The notes beneath the pieces were generated by a model. The model searched no databases. It saw nothing but the letters and a program-made list of their open reading frames with translations, and was not told the DNA's origin. A program made the translations under genes and the position numbers. 64,000 nucleotides of DNA from Capitulum mitella (taxonomy: Eukaryota; Arthropoda; Thecostraca; Pollicipedomorpha; Pollicipedidae), in contig CP099849.1 in NCBI GenBank assembly GCA_030062745.1, positions 24,602,144 to 24,666,143 of the forward strand. Direction: 5' to 3'. How positions within the stretch are numbered: position 1 is the first letter of the stretch; every line of letters starts with the position of its first letter. This document shows, in pieces, positions 1 through 13,035 of this stretch.

Positions 1-136
1 CAAGCATTTACTTTTCCAAGCGGTCGTCCTTGCCATTTCAACACCATAACCAAAGTCTCGTGTTCGTGTATAGACATAGTTAACTCGTGCATCAGCTCTA
101 GTTTTCTGTAAGCTTTTGAAAGCTTTGTCTCGACAG

Positions 137-1684
137 AGTCTGACCCTGAACCAGCCAGCGGCATCGCCGGCTTCACCTCCCTGGTGGTGCCCGTGCGTGG
201 CAGGCCGGACAGCTACGTCATCACCAGAGGCAACCGGGTGGCCACCCTTGACTGGGACGGCTGTTCCCAGGAGCACACCGTGCGAGAGTTTGTTGCCGTG
301 GACCAGGATAAGCCGTTCTCCATGCGCCTCAACGACGGCAAATGTGACCCGCAGGGCACTCTTCTGGCGGGTATGGCGTTTGTTGCTGTGGTGCTGCATG
401 AATAGCGAAGGGGCCGAGAGGAGAATGGTGAACGAAATGAGGGAATGTCTCAGCTGCTACAGCGAGAGCAAATGTCACATTTGCCCTCGCTCTAGGAGCT
501 TGACGGATACAGCTGTCAAATGGAATCGCAATGGATCGGCATGGCACTCCCTACGAGTATATGCTTACTGCTGGCCATGCTGGTAGCAATGATTAAGTCA
601 ATGACGTTTTGCCGTCTTCTGCGACGATCAGCTGCGTCAAGCTGCGCCGGAACATGACCCCGGAAGTTGACATTGTCGACGAGCTAGCCCAACCATTAAC
701 CTGAATCAAACGCTTGACGCCTAAGTGTACCTTTCACCCTTCTGAGGTCGGGGCCGAGCGAACGCGAGTGTTTGGACACACCTTGAGGTCCATGAAATGC
801 TTGAATACTTTGTCTAGTCATGCTGACTTATAGATATATATTTCGGCACAGTCATTTGCCCAGTTTGCCACCAGCGTGTGCATGATCGGCTCCCCGGTTC
901 TGTCCGGCAGGCACCATGAGTGAGGAGACGGCACCAGGAATCCCCAGACCGGGCGCCGGCTCCGTCTATTCCTTCAGCTCCCGTGACGGCAGCGCCACCA
1001 AGCTACAGGACGGCATCAGCGTGTCCAACGGGATGGCCTTCACCCCGGACGGCACCAGCTTCTTCTACATCGACACTCCCACCATGAAGGTCGACCTGTT
1101 CGACTACGACGTGGCAAACACGAGCGTCAGTGAGTTCACCGACGGACAGCAACGGTGTCAGCCAGCGCCGTTGTTATATCTGCACCGTTGTTTTATATAC
1201 TGACTTTCTGACTACTCTGAGAAATAACAGGCACATATGGACTTCTAATCTGGCGAGCGATATTGACTCAAGCTGTGCTACCGACACACTTCTAGCCGTT
1301 CTCTCTCCCACCCTAGGCAACAGACGCCCAGTGTTTGACGTCAAGGCGGCCCGTATACCGGGTCTCCCGGACGGCATGACCATCGACACCCAGGGCCGGC
1401 TCTGGGTGGCGCTCTTCTTCGGCAGCAGCGTCATCTGCGTCGACCCCAGCACCGGCCAGCTGGTGGACCAGGTGCACCTGCCGGCGACCAACATCACGTC
1501 CTGCACGTTCGGCGGCCCCGGCTACGACACGCTGTACGTGACGTCGGCCACAGCCGGGCTGGCCGAGTGGCAGATGATGGCCCAACCCGACGCCGGAGCC
1601 ACGTTCAAGGTCACCGGCCTGGGGGCACGCGGCTCGCGCAACGTCGATTGTAGCATCGACTACGAGGCGCTGAAGGCGTTGTAG
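137..1684 (+). CDS. Regucalcin / SMP-30-like protein, partial at 5' end (three exons)
   Basis: Visible exons are 137-370, 911-1129 and 1317-1684, all with GT-AG borders and matching phases (2+1 bases across the first junction, 1+2 across the second). They give about 272 residues ending at TAG 1682-1684. The product matches the SMP-30/gluconolactonase/LRE six-bladed beta-propeller family, which binds calcium or zinc in the cytosol and hydrolyses sugar lactones. Family landmarks seen: LDWDG, RLNDGKCDP (the Arg-x-Asn-Asp-Gly substrate/metal region), GTMSEETAP after the first junction, SNGMAF (metal-ligand Asn), PDGMTID (metal-ligand Asp), GRLWVA and TSCTFGG. The N-terminal part with the first metal-binding Glu lies left of the window, so catalytic completeness cannot be judged. 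The first exon could also start at 139, because AG occurs twice. The C-terminus carries a short tail, IDYEALKAL, not typical of vertebrate regucalcin. Confidence 0.9.
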
Positions 1685-2010
1685 GAGAGGAGCTCGTCCT
1701 GACTCGTAGAATCACGCAATAAGACGCCTAGTGCGGTACATGACGATGGATGTCTACTCGTTTGCTGCTTACGTCAGTATCTTTCCTTTACGCATTTACA
1801 CAATACAACAGAAGATTTATCAATTCTGTTTATTTTTCTTTAAGCTTGATCGACCCATTTCAATATTTTACACCCGAAGAACTGCAAGTCTTAACGTCAC
1901 GCGCCTTTGTATTCTTCACTGCCATTGCTGAGCGGGTCAAAAATGCCAATGGAAAATAGATCTTACAACAAAAAATATACTTTAGTACTTGAATGGGCAT
2001 GACTGTTGTA
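1685..2010. other. 3' flank of the regucalcin-like gene
   Basis: No coding signal. It is moderately AT-rich and presumably carries the 3' UTR. I see no canonical AATAAA in a convincing position. Confidence 0.4.
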
Positions 2011-2014
2011 TTAA

Positions 2015-3338
2015 CCCTCGCCTGTATAGGGCTTTCTGCATAACGCTAGCGTATAGGGGATTGGGTTGGTGCGGTCCCCCCGGCCATTTCCGCGCCCTGC
2101 GTCCTAGAGCGTAGCGGAACAAACAGCGTGTTGCGCGAGACGAGATCTCGCGACTGGTGTCTCTAAGGTCTCAGATGATCGGTTGACCTTCCAGGTCGGG
2201 TCAAAGGTGGAAAACTGGCGGGAAATTGCATTTTTTCGAGATTAAGCACAAATGAACGCCAAAGAATAAATGATGTTGAAACGAAACGGATATCATAGGG
2301 TTCGTCAATCAATTACGAGTCTGTCTGTACACCACATGAGTGTATTTTACCCACGGAGTCCAATCCAGGTCATGCTAGGTTAATCCTTGTCATGCGGGGT
2401 CGTCGGCTTAAATGCATTCTGGGAGCTGCAGGTGCAGGAGCATTTTTGAAAATAACACATGCTGAAGTAAAGAATAGCATCTAGAATTAACAAACGCTAT
2501 TGTTGAATAACATGTAAAGCCCATCATTTTAAGCCATCCAAGGTTATCTGGAGCCAGTGGCCTAAAATGATCTCGGAACAACCAAGAGCCATAATTTAGA
2601 TGTCTTAAAAGCGTCTTTCGAGTTGACATCCAACACAAAATCTAGTTTTAGGCATGCCGTCGTATTGTAGACCCATCATTCCGCGGCCGACGCCGCTCCA
2701 CTCGTCGGAACAAGTCAGACGTTCGCTGCATTGTGCCCTCTTTGGATGAAATAAAAGATAAATTGCGCCCAAATATATAATATTCGATTCCTAACACCTT
2801 AGGCAATCCGAATGTATAGGTTCTTTTGTGACACCTATTTCCTATCGCATTCTCAAAGATAAAAAGTAACTTGTTTCCCGCCATAGCTCATCACCTCAGT
2901 TTATACCATCGGTAATTCCGTTAGGGAGCATAAGCTCATTAAATCTATGTACAGTTTTATAGAACATACAATTTGGAGTCAAGTGATATGTACATATATA
3001 TGTGTATTTTATTGTATTTGTGCACTCCAGTCGTCCTACAGGGAAACAAAACTGATACCGTTGTAAACCGGCTGCGTCGGCGCGCAAAAACGGCTGACAT
3101 GGTTCCCGTTATGACGTCGTAGCTTGTTACCATGGCAACGTAGAAGAAACTTATTTCACCATAAGATGCAAAAAGATGCCCCAGAATGTACATTAAGTTT
3201 TAGGTGGATCAAACAAACAGTTCGGAAGTTGTTCTCGAAAAACTTCAGGGGGGTTGCATCAACCCCCTATCAAGGACAGATCCAGCAGTTCCGCTCGGGG
3301 CGGTGGACAAAACCCAGTGCCCACTATACGGGCGGGGG
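2015..3338. mobile_element. TTAA-flanked non-autonomous element, family E
   Basis: TTAA lies at 2011-2014 and again at 3339-3342. Left end CCCTCGCCTGTATAG and the reverse complement of the right end, CCCCCGCCCGTATAG, agree at 13 of 15 positions, so these are terminal inverted repeats. TTAA targets with CCC..GGG ends are the hallmark of piggyBac-type cut-and-paste transposons. The 1,324-bp interior has no convincing transposase ORF, so it is taken as non-autonomous. A G/C-run fold lies near the right end (3249-3270). It is the only copy of this family seen in the window. Confidence 0.65.
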
Positions 3339-3342
3339 TTAA

Positions 3343-3771
3343 GATAAGAAAGAATTAGTCTGAAGCACATAATGGCCGGAATAAGTATGTGGGAGAAAGA
3401 GCTTGTGGTCTAAGGTATTGCAAATACAGCTGAATGAAATTCAAAGGCGTGCTTCAGGTAAAAACGTCACGATTCGGTGCACAGCGGTTGTGAAATTTTT
3501 GGCCTCCAGAGGAAACGTTATGGCTGGGCCGGGCCGTGCCCGTATTATGCTCCTCAGTATGATGTGCTTCTGGTAGTTAAAGTAACTTTGCCCTTGGCCT
3601 CTCTCGTTAAGTTTCTTGTCCGTGAATTAGGGCGGGACTAGAAAGTTTCTGGTATGGAAAAGGTATTATGCTGAGGACATCTTGACTAGGCTACTATAGT
3701 GTGCTTTTCAGGACTGTTAATGACGATTTTAAATGATGCATTTGGATTTCGATTGTCTATGCCATCCCTGC
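3343..3771. other. Unassigned intergenic sequence
   Basis: I see no gene, repeat or structured element here. Confidence 0.4.
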
Positions 3772-3775
3772 TTAA

Positions 3776-4985
3776 CCCTATTCCCGGCAAGGGGATGAAT
3801 ACGCCTCCCTCGGATTTTTTGCTTGCCAATTCCAGGCTTTTTAACGCAGCTTCACGAAACTTGGTGAATTTTCCTAGCTTTTCTTGCTACGTGCCTCGAC
3901 AAAATTTCAAAGTTCTTTTTCTCTCAGGGGCGGAGCCAGGCAACGTTTTTGAGAGGCACCTCAGGCCATTTTTGGCCATGTTGGGGGTAAAAGGAGAATG
4001 TGTGCCAAAAACAGCGTTTTTAAGATAGTACTTAACACTTTATACGGATGTATAGATAAATGGTTGGGCAATTTACGCAGACACAATTTTGTTCATGTGA
4101 GGTCATTTTACAAGGTCAGTTCAATGTCAAAAGTCAAAATCTGGTTTTGTATTAATAATTTTGGCGCCATTTTTTTCAAATACCAAACCCGGAATATCTA
4201 TGATGTACAATGGTGTTCTCTACTTGTGATGTCAAGTTCCAGATTGATATCGGGTCGGGTCACGGAGCTATGACCTAAAATGTCAGTGCGCGTACCCTAT
4301 ATCACAATAGTCGTAAAGTGAATTTTTTTTAAATAAAGTGAATTCAAATAATCAAAAACGTTTACAGATAATATTAAATGCACATGAGATCATTCCAAGT
4401 AACTCCAAGGTCACTGGAGGTCGTTTAAGGTCAAAGGTCACAAGTTGATCTGAAAAACGTGTGGCCATGACAGTTCTCCCTTTTTCATGTCCCTGGCACC
4501 GCCTATGCTAACATTTTACAAACATTGTAATGCGATTTGTACTTAAGCATAACACGACTAGCAGGAGCCAAAAGAACGTTTTTGCCTTTTTTTGTTCGTT
4601 CAGTTGTTTAAAAGCCAATCCTCCTATTTTTGAAATCCTGTGAAAGTCCATGAATTTTATCAAAATTTCAAATGTGTGTAGCAATGGCAAAATTCCCATC
4701 CATAATCTATCGATCCATGCCAGTTTCAATGAAATCGGTCCATAAACAACGGAGTTATAAGGAATCTAAAAACACTCCTAATTTTGACGTTTTTGTCCCC
4801 CTGTATCCAAACCTTTCAAAATTTCCAAAATTTCCTTTTGTAAAAATCCAGTTTACGTCATTAAAAATCGATCGCCGTTTGTTGCGACGAAATCGGATGT
4901 GTCGTTCTCGAGATCTGAGGGGAGGGGCCAAATCCGCCCCCCCTGCCGGAAATCGACCATGCCGTCTAGCCCTTCGGGAATAAGG
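3776..4985 (+). mobile_element. TTAA-flanked non-autonomous element, family A, copy 1
   Basis: TTAA lies at 3772-3775 and 4986-4989. The ends are CCCTATTCCCGGCA on the left and CGGGAATAAGG on the right, which is the inverted repeat with one change. Length is 1,210 bp. It is similar along its whole length to 56758-57974 (same strand) and 22631-23844 (opposite strand). The interior has no intact ORF; short ORFs are not shared between copies. It contains many AGGTCA hexamers, including a direct repeat with one-base spacing at 4428-4440. A G/C-run hairpin near the right end lies just inside the terminal repeat. Confidence 0.8.
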
Positions 4986-5087
4986 TTAATAAATAATATG
5001 CACTGAACACTGTAAACTGTCTAGGCGCTTTACATGGGAAATCCCAGCTTCCCAGTTATTTCATTCTCTGTTATGAGGATGTTCAGG

Positions 5088-5206
5088 TCATATGATGTGA
5101 GATGACATGTGACATGGCATGAGATACCATGTGACATGTCATGTCAATGCCATGTGAGAATGTGATGTGTTCATTCTCAGCTATTTCATTCTGTAACTTC
5201 ATTCTC
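5088..5206. repeat. Degenerate TGACATG-type simple repeat
   Basis: The sequence cycles through variants of TGACATGTGACATGGCATGAGA for about 120 bp. It is a short degenerate tandem repeat without coding potential. Confidence 0.55.
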
Positions 5207-5336
5207 ACCAAAAGAGCTCAGCAGACAATGCGTATGTCGAATTAGATCCTCGGGAAACATTTCAAATAGGAGACACACCCTGTATATACAGACAAATTAG
5301 ACACATTATAAGGATCACAGGGATTACACAGACGGG

Positions 5337-5506
5337 CAGGGGCGCAGCCAGGATTTTTTTAACGGGTGGAGCCCAGTGTGAATTGAAATGAAACGAAAAC
5401 CGCATGCTGGAAAGACGATGTGCAATGGTTTTTACAAAAAATTCGGACCTAAGGGGGGGGGGGGCATGGGCCGCGCCCCCTCTCCCCTCCTTTGGCTGCG
5501 CCTGTG
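5337..5506. mobile_element. hAT-like MITE (170 bp)
   Basis: It starts CAGGGGCGCAGCCA and ends TGGCTGCGCCTGTG, an inverted repeat of about 13 bp. It is flanked by eight-base sequences CAGACGGG (5329-5336) and CATACGGG (5507-5514), which match at 7 of 8 positions. Ends of the CAGGG type with eight-base target duplications are typical of the hAT superfamily. There is no coding capacity. An internal relative without intact ends lies at 19603-19744. Confidence 0.7.
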
Positions 5507-5514
5507 CATACGGG

Positions 5515-7259
5515 GAGGCATAATGCTTGCACACAAAGGCACTTAAATGCACTTCGTCTTGAAGTAGAGGTTTTTCACTCTATATCACAATCATACATGG
5601 CACAATACAGAAGACACGGCATAACTGAACTTCACCAAAGGCGCAGCTGGTTCTTTGGCATTACCATGCAGGGGAGAATTTAACAACGGCTAGGTCTCAC
5701 ATTGATTACCATTATTTTCCTCGGACCAGCATTCGTGGATGGGGCAAACATGTGTTTTAGAGTGGTATCTCGGTTCAAAAAGACAAGTCTAACAAATGGG
5801 AGCGACCAAAGAAACATCATTCTTGTTCCCGGTAAAAACCAATGCTGCGCGATGCCCCAGATATTTTTTCATTATCCGACCGAATACCTCACTTTCTCGG
5901 GTTATTCGGCCATAAGTATCTAATGGCACCTTAAAGTATACTATTTGTGAAATAAGCGGAACATTTGTAAATGCATGTTTACAGTACACATCATGGTGCT
6001 AATAACGGCAAACTAAAGGAACTGGTATACACTTCTACTTCTTCACTTACATCTTTTAAGTTATGTCTCCATTGAAATATCCTCTGTTTGTACTATGTTC
6101 GTACGTATGCGGGTCATTTGTTTAGTTATTCATTGCGATAATGCTTATTATCAGGTGCATCCGATACCCAGGAAAAACCACTCTGCAGTGCATCACTAGT
6201 TACGTTGGAGCTATCGGACAAAGGAAATAGTTTTGTCTGACATATTCCTGGAAAATGCGGAAACTGGGGAAGCGGGTTGGGTATGACCAGGTCGCCCAGG
6301 GTGGATGCCATTCACACCCGCCCACACTGCCGTTTGCATCGGCCCAGCTCCCCCGGGTGGCGAGCCTCTGATTCGGAGCGGCGTCCCGGGGCCTGGTCTG
6401 CAGAATGCGTGCAGGCGCAGCCGTCACTGCAGCTCCTGGCCACCGACCCAGACTCTCCTCGCTGAGCGAGGGGCGTGATTGGACGCTGCGCCCGCTCAGG
6501 GACGCGGCCGCTCAGGACGGATGCGGGCGTGACCCGGTTACCGCCGCTCCAGGCCGGCATGACGCGCAGCTACAGCGGTGCTGACCGCGGCCGGTGTTCG
6601 TCGGTCAACGCTCGGCTTGCACTGAAATATACACCGCGCGGCCTCAGGACGTTCTTGTTTCCTTTTCGCGCTGATGAAGCTAGCCCACTCGATCTCCCGG
6701 CGGTGTGACTGGATTTCAGGCACTGCATCAGGAATGATCCGGTTCAATGTGTCTGCCAGTTCGTAGGTCATACGGCGACCTATCCGGAAACGCCCAAGAA
6801 TCGGAATAACGTGACTCCCATTCCTGTCGGACCCGAATGGTAATGGATGCGTGTTCAAAAGTCTCCTGGAAAATCATACTCTCTATGTTGCTAAACACTC
6901 CAAAAAATGCAAATGCACAGTATTTATAGTTTTAAAAGCGACAATAGTTACTCTCAAGAACCTTTACGATTTTTTTTAGCAACAGTACGGATTAATGGCA
7001 AGGCCATAACTGGTCCACTATAGAGACCCCTGACTGCAGACGTAATTTGCAATGCTCGTCTTGTCCTACGCTTTGGTACAATCTGCGCTTGACCAGACTA
7101 GACCCTGACGGGGCAGGAACGTATATACCCATTTATTCTAAGCCGATGCGTGGTAAACCGACCATATTCGAAGTACGTTTGACAGCGTTGCAACTATCGC
7201 TGAAGTGGAACAGCATTCCGATAAATTTTTTGAGATAGTGCAAGAAAATGCTGTTTTTT
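5515..7259. other. Unassigned intergenic sequence with a GC-rich stretch at 6300-6700
   Basis: No recognisable gene. Bases 6300-6700 are clearly richer in G+C and CpG than the surroundings and hold overlapping open frames on both strands, as expected from composition alone. No family motif could be read in any of them. Confidence 0.4.
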
Positions 7260-7263
7260 TTAA

Positions 7264-8474
7264 CCCGCGCACGAACATCGGTCGGTCACGATCACGCTCG
7301 ACTGGGGGGGGGGGCAGTTGGCCGCCCCTTCTAACTCACCAACGGTTGGTCGCACGATAAAAAATAAACATACCGTCTGGAAAGCTTGTGATCAGTAGAA
7401 CGCGAAACTGGTCTCATTTTTTAGTTTTAGATAATATGTAAGCAATTTACGTCCTATATATGTTTTCTCATAGCCGACTGCGTGAGACCGAGGAACGGCC
7501 TGAATCTCAAGGGCTGTGACTAATGACGCATAGATAAAGGCACCAGCGCACAAATAAAGGTCCGCAAACGCCAATACACATCTAATTTCTGGGACTTGTT
7601 CAATATATACGCCGAAAGCTTGAGTTAAAGACACAGCAATTTTCACGCCGGCTGTCGGCGTGCGCCGCAGCCGTACGCAGTAAGAAATTGACGGAAACTA
7701 ATTTTAGCTTTCCCTTATTTTCGCGAAAAACCCACCCATGTAAATTTGATTAATTGTAGTGGTTCTTGTGGTGGCTTTTCACGCTTAAATTTTGGAAAAA
7801 TCTGTTTCTTACCAATCTACACAATTGGCTGAGCTTTATTCGCGAGAGCCTGTTTATTTCTAAACTATGCAATTTTTCAAAACTTTTTGAGGTTCCTGGT
7901 ATTACTTACGTCTATGCAAGCCAGTTCTGCAATTTCCTACCCATTCTGAGTAATTCATCGCTGATTTTGATGGTGGAACATTTTGGCTCCCAACAGTTAT
8001 TCACGACCTGACCTCAGGTCAATGGCTGGAAGTCATTGATACTTTGCCCAATGACGGTAACTAGATGTCTGCTTTACTCCACACTAAAAATGTTATGAAA
8101 TATTCCGTCAGTTTCCGAAAAAACGACGACATGTCTTAAAAATGGGCTTGACCTTAGGTTAATGACCCGGAAAATTCCGAAAAATCTGAGATAGCAGATC
8201 TATTGCATCTGTCAAGATCACTAATCCCTGAAAGTATTATTGTGATATTTTGTTTTCCGAAAAAGTTAGAGGGCGCTAACCTTTTTTAGACATAGGTCCG
8301 TTTGACCTGACCTAGGTCAGGCACCTGACCAGAGGTCAAAACTTTGACGCAAGATGTAAAAATGATAAAGCAAAATGTACACAAAGTTTCGTGGATCTGT
8401 GTTTGTTCGTTCTCTCGCAATCCCAGAAAAACCTCAGGGGGGCGGTCAACTGCCCCCCCCTTAGTCGGGGCGAG
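7264..8474 (+). mobile_element. TTAA-flanked non-autonomous element, family B, copy 1
   Basis: TTAA at 7260-7263 is followed by CCCGCGCACGA. The right end reads AGTCGGGGCGAG then TTGA, a mutated TTAA. The 1,211-bp body aligns along its length with 16188-17403 and 50742-51952. Subterminal G-run/C-run folds occur at both ends (about 7303-7326 and 8435-8460). No intact ORF. It is rich in TGACCT/AGGTCA, with a cluster near 8296-8338. Confidence 0.78.
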
Positions 8475-8478
8475 TTGA

Positions 8479-8990
8479 CCTCAATGAAAGGAGACGAATG
8501 CCGTTATCATTGTCATTCAGCTTTATCATCCGATTTAGCGCCTGGATTCAGAGAATATACCCCGAAATCACTGCAGTGATACTCTGAATGTCTTTAAAAC
8601 TCCAGCTGTTCCCCGGTATTGAACCCGCGCCGTCCGACATGGACGTCAGGCGCACCGGCCGGAAAGGTCTCTGGATCGGAACGACTGACCGTGCGAACTT
8701 TGTTCAGACGGGGCCACGCCAACGCTGTCAGGGGCGGACACGGGGCAACGATAGGCAAAAGCCTGACGGCGCCGGCGGACCTATGTTTCAATGTAAACTG
8801 ACAGAGTTTTATTGAGTACGAAGAATCCGACTGGCATTGCAGGCAACTAGGCGAGGTTTCGTCGGCTAGCCGATTCGGCCGGTATCGATTCTGGCTGGGT
8901 GACGTCATCCGGGCTTCCGGGATTGACGTCACAGTGGGCGGGGCTTACCCTGACGGCCGCAGGACCTAGATTGGGGGCTTTATCGGGGGC
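8479..8990. other. Unassigned intergenic sequence
   Basis: No gene recognised. Short overlapping open frames on both strands show no family motif. Confidence 0.35.
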
Positions 8991-8992
8991 TC

Positions 8993-8993
<1 letters not shown>

Positions 8994-9054
<61 letters not shown>

Positions 9055-9110
9055 TTTCCCCCCCCAAAAAAACATAAAAAAGGGGGGAAGAGGGGAAAAA
9101 AAAAAAACTC
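8994..9110. repeat. Homopolymer tract C-T-C-A-G-A
   Basis: Runs of C, then more than 50 T with one internal C, then C, A, G and A runs occupy about 115 bp. Frames through it give long Phe or Lys runs that are not genes. It is either a low-complexity tract or a poorly resolved assembly region. Confidence 0.85.
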
Positions 9111-10020
9111 CCCACTTTGCGGCCATCCGCGCCAGTACAGCACTCACGGAACGCTTCATAAAGGTAGTAAAAGGTCTTAAACTAAATATGAATTGGTCGC
9201 ACCAAATTATGAATAATCCTTTCCATGGCAGCTGGGCTGTACCCAAGTCCCCGTGCTGGTGATCTCATGGAGCCTTGCTGTGGCGCATATCATTTCTTTA
9301 GCAACAGATGGCGCAAATGTCGTCTGAACGCTGCTCTGCGCTGCGACAGAAATACCGGGCACGGACATTGTCACCTAAATGTTAAAAGATAAGGGTGCTT
9401 TTGCTTTGTAAACGGCAAAGCGAAGACCGTTTACCCAACAACTGTTTCTGCACGGTTGATCTGCTAACCTTCATAGCTCGTTTTACCCAGTCACCAAGAC
9501 TCCGTTCGATCTTATTCATACAGTTCCTTCGGCCACCACCCCGCCCGTTCCCACTTCAGCAATATCTCCCGGCTTTGGATTTCAAAGTTATTCCCACAGA
9601 TTCGCATTATGCCCAACCGCAATGTGGTCTTTGTTGGTGAGCGGGGCCGTCTTGCCGTCGCCACGTGTGCCGACCCTGGATCCAGGCAGAGCCGTTCCCG
9701 CCATCATTTAGTTTTAGCCTTCACACGTGTGAGCCTGGCGGGCGAAGGGTCGTCGAGACGCAGCCAGACGAGGCGGATGCCCAATCATACCACACACAAG
9801 TCTGACCTTACCCACATGCCAATAGCGCCTCTTCTCAATGCCCTTGATCGCAGGGACGCTGGACGGACGTGACGTCAGCATTTCGCCCAGTCGGCACGGA
9901 GACGGGGGGCAGCCGCCGACAGTTCACGGTCATCAGTCACTGAAGCCGACGCGACTGTGCACCACACCGCACCGAGTGACCGCCCAGCCCGCGCCGGCCG
10001 GGCACCGCCGTCACACAGCC
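9111..10020. other. Unassigned sequence downstream of PSMD11
   Basis: I see no supported gene. Composition becomes GC-richer from about 9640 towards the PSMD11 3' end. Confidence 0.4.
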
Positions 10021-10045
10021 GGAGACGTGACGGAGAATTTCCAGC

Positions 10046-10051
10046 TTTATT
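10046..10051 (-). terminator. Polyadenylation signal of PSMD11
   Basis: TTTATT on the plus strand is AATAAA on the minus strand. It lies about 260 bases past the PSMD11 stop codon, giving a 3' UTR of normal length. Confidence 0.6.
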
Positions 10052-10308
10052 ACAAGCACGAGTCATTCACATAAGTTAATGGAGAGTGGTTGAGGTGAGC
10101 GGCCGTCCGTCTGCGTCGAAATGATGCGCGATTTTCGGCGGTTTCCCGCGGGTTGGATGACGTCTGGCTGGGCGGGCGGCGCCGACAGTGACGCCCCACC
10201 ACGGAGCACACAAACCGTTTCATATATATATCACACATTTACAAGTCCGTCGCGACGGGCTCCCCGTGCTGACGGCGTCAAGGTGTGCGCGCGAGCAATG
10301 CCGGCCCA

Positions 10309-12972
10309 CTACGTCAGCTTCTTGGCCCGCTGGAACAGGGTGTCCACCACCTTGCCCATGTTGTGCATGGTGGCCAGGGCGGTGTCGTAGGTGTCGTCCT
10401 GGCGCGTGTCGTCGAACACCACCAGGACGTCGTCGTTCTGGTCGAGGATGCCGCGGAACTTGGCGTCCAGGATCATCTGCGACAGCTTGCGCTCCACCTG
10501 GTCCTGCGACAGCTTGATTGTCTGGGCGATGTAGCCCACCTGAGGAGAAGGGAGGGGGGGGGGGCGGTCAGAGGCCCGAATGGTGCTCCCGACATCAATG
10601 ACAAGGAAAAGTAGGAAAGACTGACGCCAGGCGATAGAGCCCTTAAAACCACAAACATATACTTCATGAGCCTGCAACAAACAGATCTAGATGACAAGCG
10701 ACACCACGTCACACAAAAACGGCAAAAACCCACGACATCCATCGGATAATGGAAGCGACCACACTTCCCAGTGACTTACACCACTACCGGCCACAGAACG
10801 CGGACGTCCTCCTGACAAGAAAGGCCACAGACCCTCATCACCAGGGCGGAGTGCCGCTGTCACCGCGCCGCGCCGGGCCGGCGGGCGCCGATCGGCGGTC
10901 CGTACCTGGACCCGCGAGTAGGGCTCGATTATCCGGCAGAGGTTCTGCTCCAGCATGGTGTCGTACAGCGTGTTCAGGTGGGCCTTGATGATGGGGTCCC
11001 CCTCCAGCTCCCGGCTGTACTCGGACAGCGCCTGGAGGCAGACGCTCGGCCAGTCAGCGGCGACGCATCACCGGCAGAACACAGACGGGCGGCGCCAGCG
11101 TCACAGACGTCGACAGAACTGGCTGAGCCTGTGCAGAAAACTCCGGACGGATTTAGAGGCGGGGTGAGAATGGCTAGATAGAAAAAAAGATCAACCGCTC
11201 GGCGGGCAACGATTGCGGCTGCATGCCAAAGCAGCTCGAACAATGAAAATCTCAGACATAAAATACCACAGGATACATGACGGCAAAACCGAACAACGAT
11301 GGCCATCAAGCCAAAGCATAACCCCGCTACCCCTCACTACAACCAGAAGAGAAGTAGCAAACCAGCGAAGCCAGCACTCTGGCGGTGCCCGGCACGCTCC
11401 GTACCTTCTGGAAATCGGCCAGCGAGCGTTTGTGGCTGGCCTGGGCCACGGCCTTCATGGCGTCGATCTCGCGGCCGGCGTACTTGAGCGCCAGCTTGCC
11501 GCTGACGATGCCGTTCACGTCCTCAGGCCTGTAGGGACGGCAGCAGCGTCAGGTCGTCCGGGCACTGGCGCGGACCAACAGACCGCCGCACATCGGTGCA
11601 ACACCGCACTGCAGGGACGTGCGCTGACATAGCGGCCGCGAGCGGAAACAACTGAACAACAGCAACAGAGGCCACATACAACACAAGCGCAACGGCCTTC
11701 GTATACGACAGAGACTGCATCTCAGCAATCATATTTCAGGGAACTTCCCTTCGAGATCACAATGAACAACTGCATGAATAATCCTGTTAGGCAAGCACTA
11801 CATGCTGAATTGAAAAAAAATCAAACATGTCTCCGAGACAATGACAAACAGCTCAGACCCATGGCGGTTAAGTGTACACAGAACTACGGGGCGCCACTGC
11901 CGCTGACCTGCCAGTAATACAAACCCCATTCATAAAACTAACAACGAAAGCCGTCGAGCGGGAAAATCATCCGTACAGTCTGGCAACAGCCTTTATTCCT
12001 TGGACCGTAGCAGGCTGCAGCTCAGCGACGGCACTCACGTGTTCAGCATGATCTTCGACATGAGCATGTACTTGAGCGCCAGCAGCGCCTTGCCGTCCTC
12101 GACACTGTCATAGCCCTCGAACGCCTCGTAAAAGTAGGAGTAGGCCGTCTTGAAGTCGCGCTCGTCGGCGGCGTGCAGCACGCCGGACTGCATGTCCAGC
12201 GCGGCCTGCACCTTCGGCGGCGTGTAGATGCCGTTGGCCGTGGTGCGGGCGGAGGTGAGCGCTGCGCGCGCCTTCGGCAGGTTGCTCAGCGCGTGGTACG
12301 TCTTCGACTCGAGCAGCTGGACCTGGAACCCAAAGAAACGCAGGAGGGCCAGTTAAACGGGACTGCGGGATGAGTGGGTTCGTGCAGCAAACTGCACTTG
12401 TCAAGGTCAGGCAGAAAAGATAGTAATTTGCACCAAGACATCTGGGCCTGTGGAGCCACAAAACACGGAATACAAACGCACATTAACGTGTCAATTCTGA
12501 CTCAGGAACCACTGGAACCTATGGCCTGTCAAAAACGGGCCAGATTCCTTGGCACAACACAAACCCAAACACAGCCCAGTCTGTCACTCCCAGCCAGCAG
12601 AACGCACCCACAGCGCCGTGCCCCCGCGCTCACCTCGACAAGCAGGTTCTTGTCGTCGAGCTTCTTGAGCTCCTTGAGCAGCGCGGAGCCGAGCGTCAGC
12701 GCCTCCGAGTACTGCTTAGTGTCGAAGAACAGCGCCACTAGCCGCGCCTCCAGCGACTGGCGGAGGAACGTGCGCTTCTCGGCCTTGGCCCACTCGATGC
12801 ACTCCTGTACGACAGGCAGATGGGTCAGAGGGGCGGTCTGAGGCACCCGCCGCCGCTGACCGACGGAACGCCCGCGCACAGAGTTAACACGAGCTGACCA
12901 ACTCCGACGACCACGACTCGATTCACACAGCCACCCACAACAGCCTCAGCTGTGGACACTGTGTGCCAAAGT

Positions 12973-13035
<63 letters not shown>

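Noticed and set aside
8847-9246. Frames with long Lys or Phe runs
   Set aside because: Translations of the homopolymer tract.
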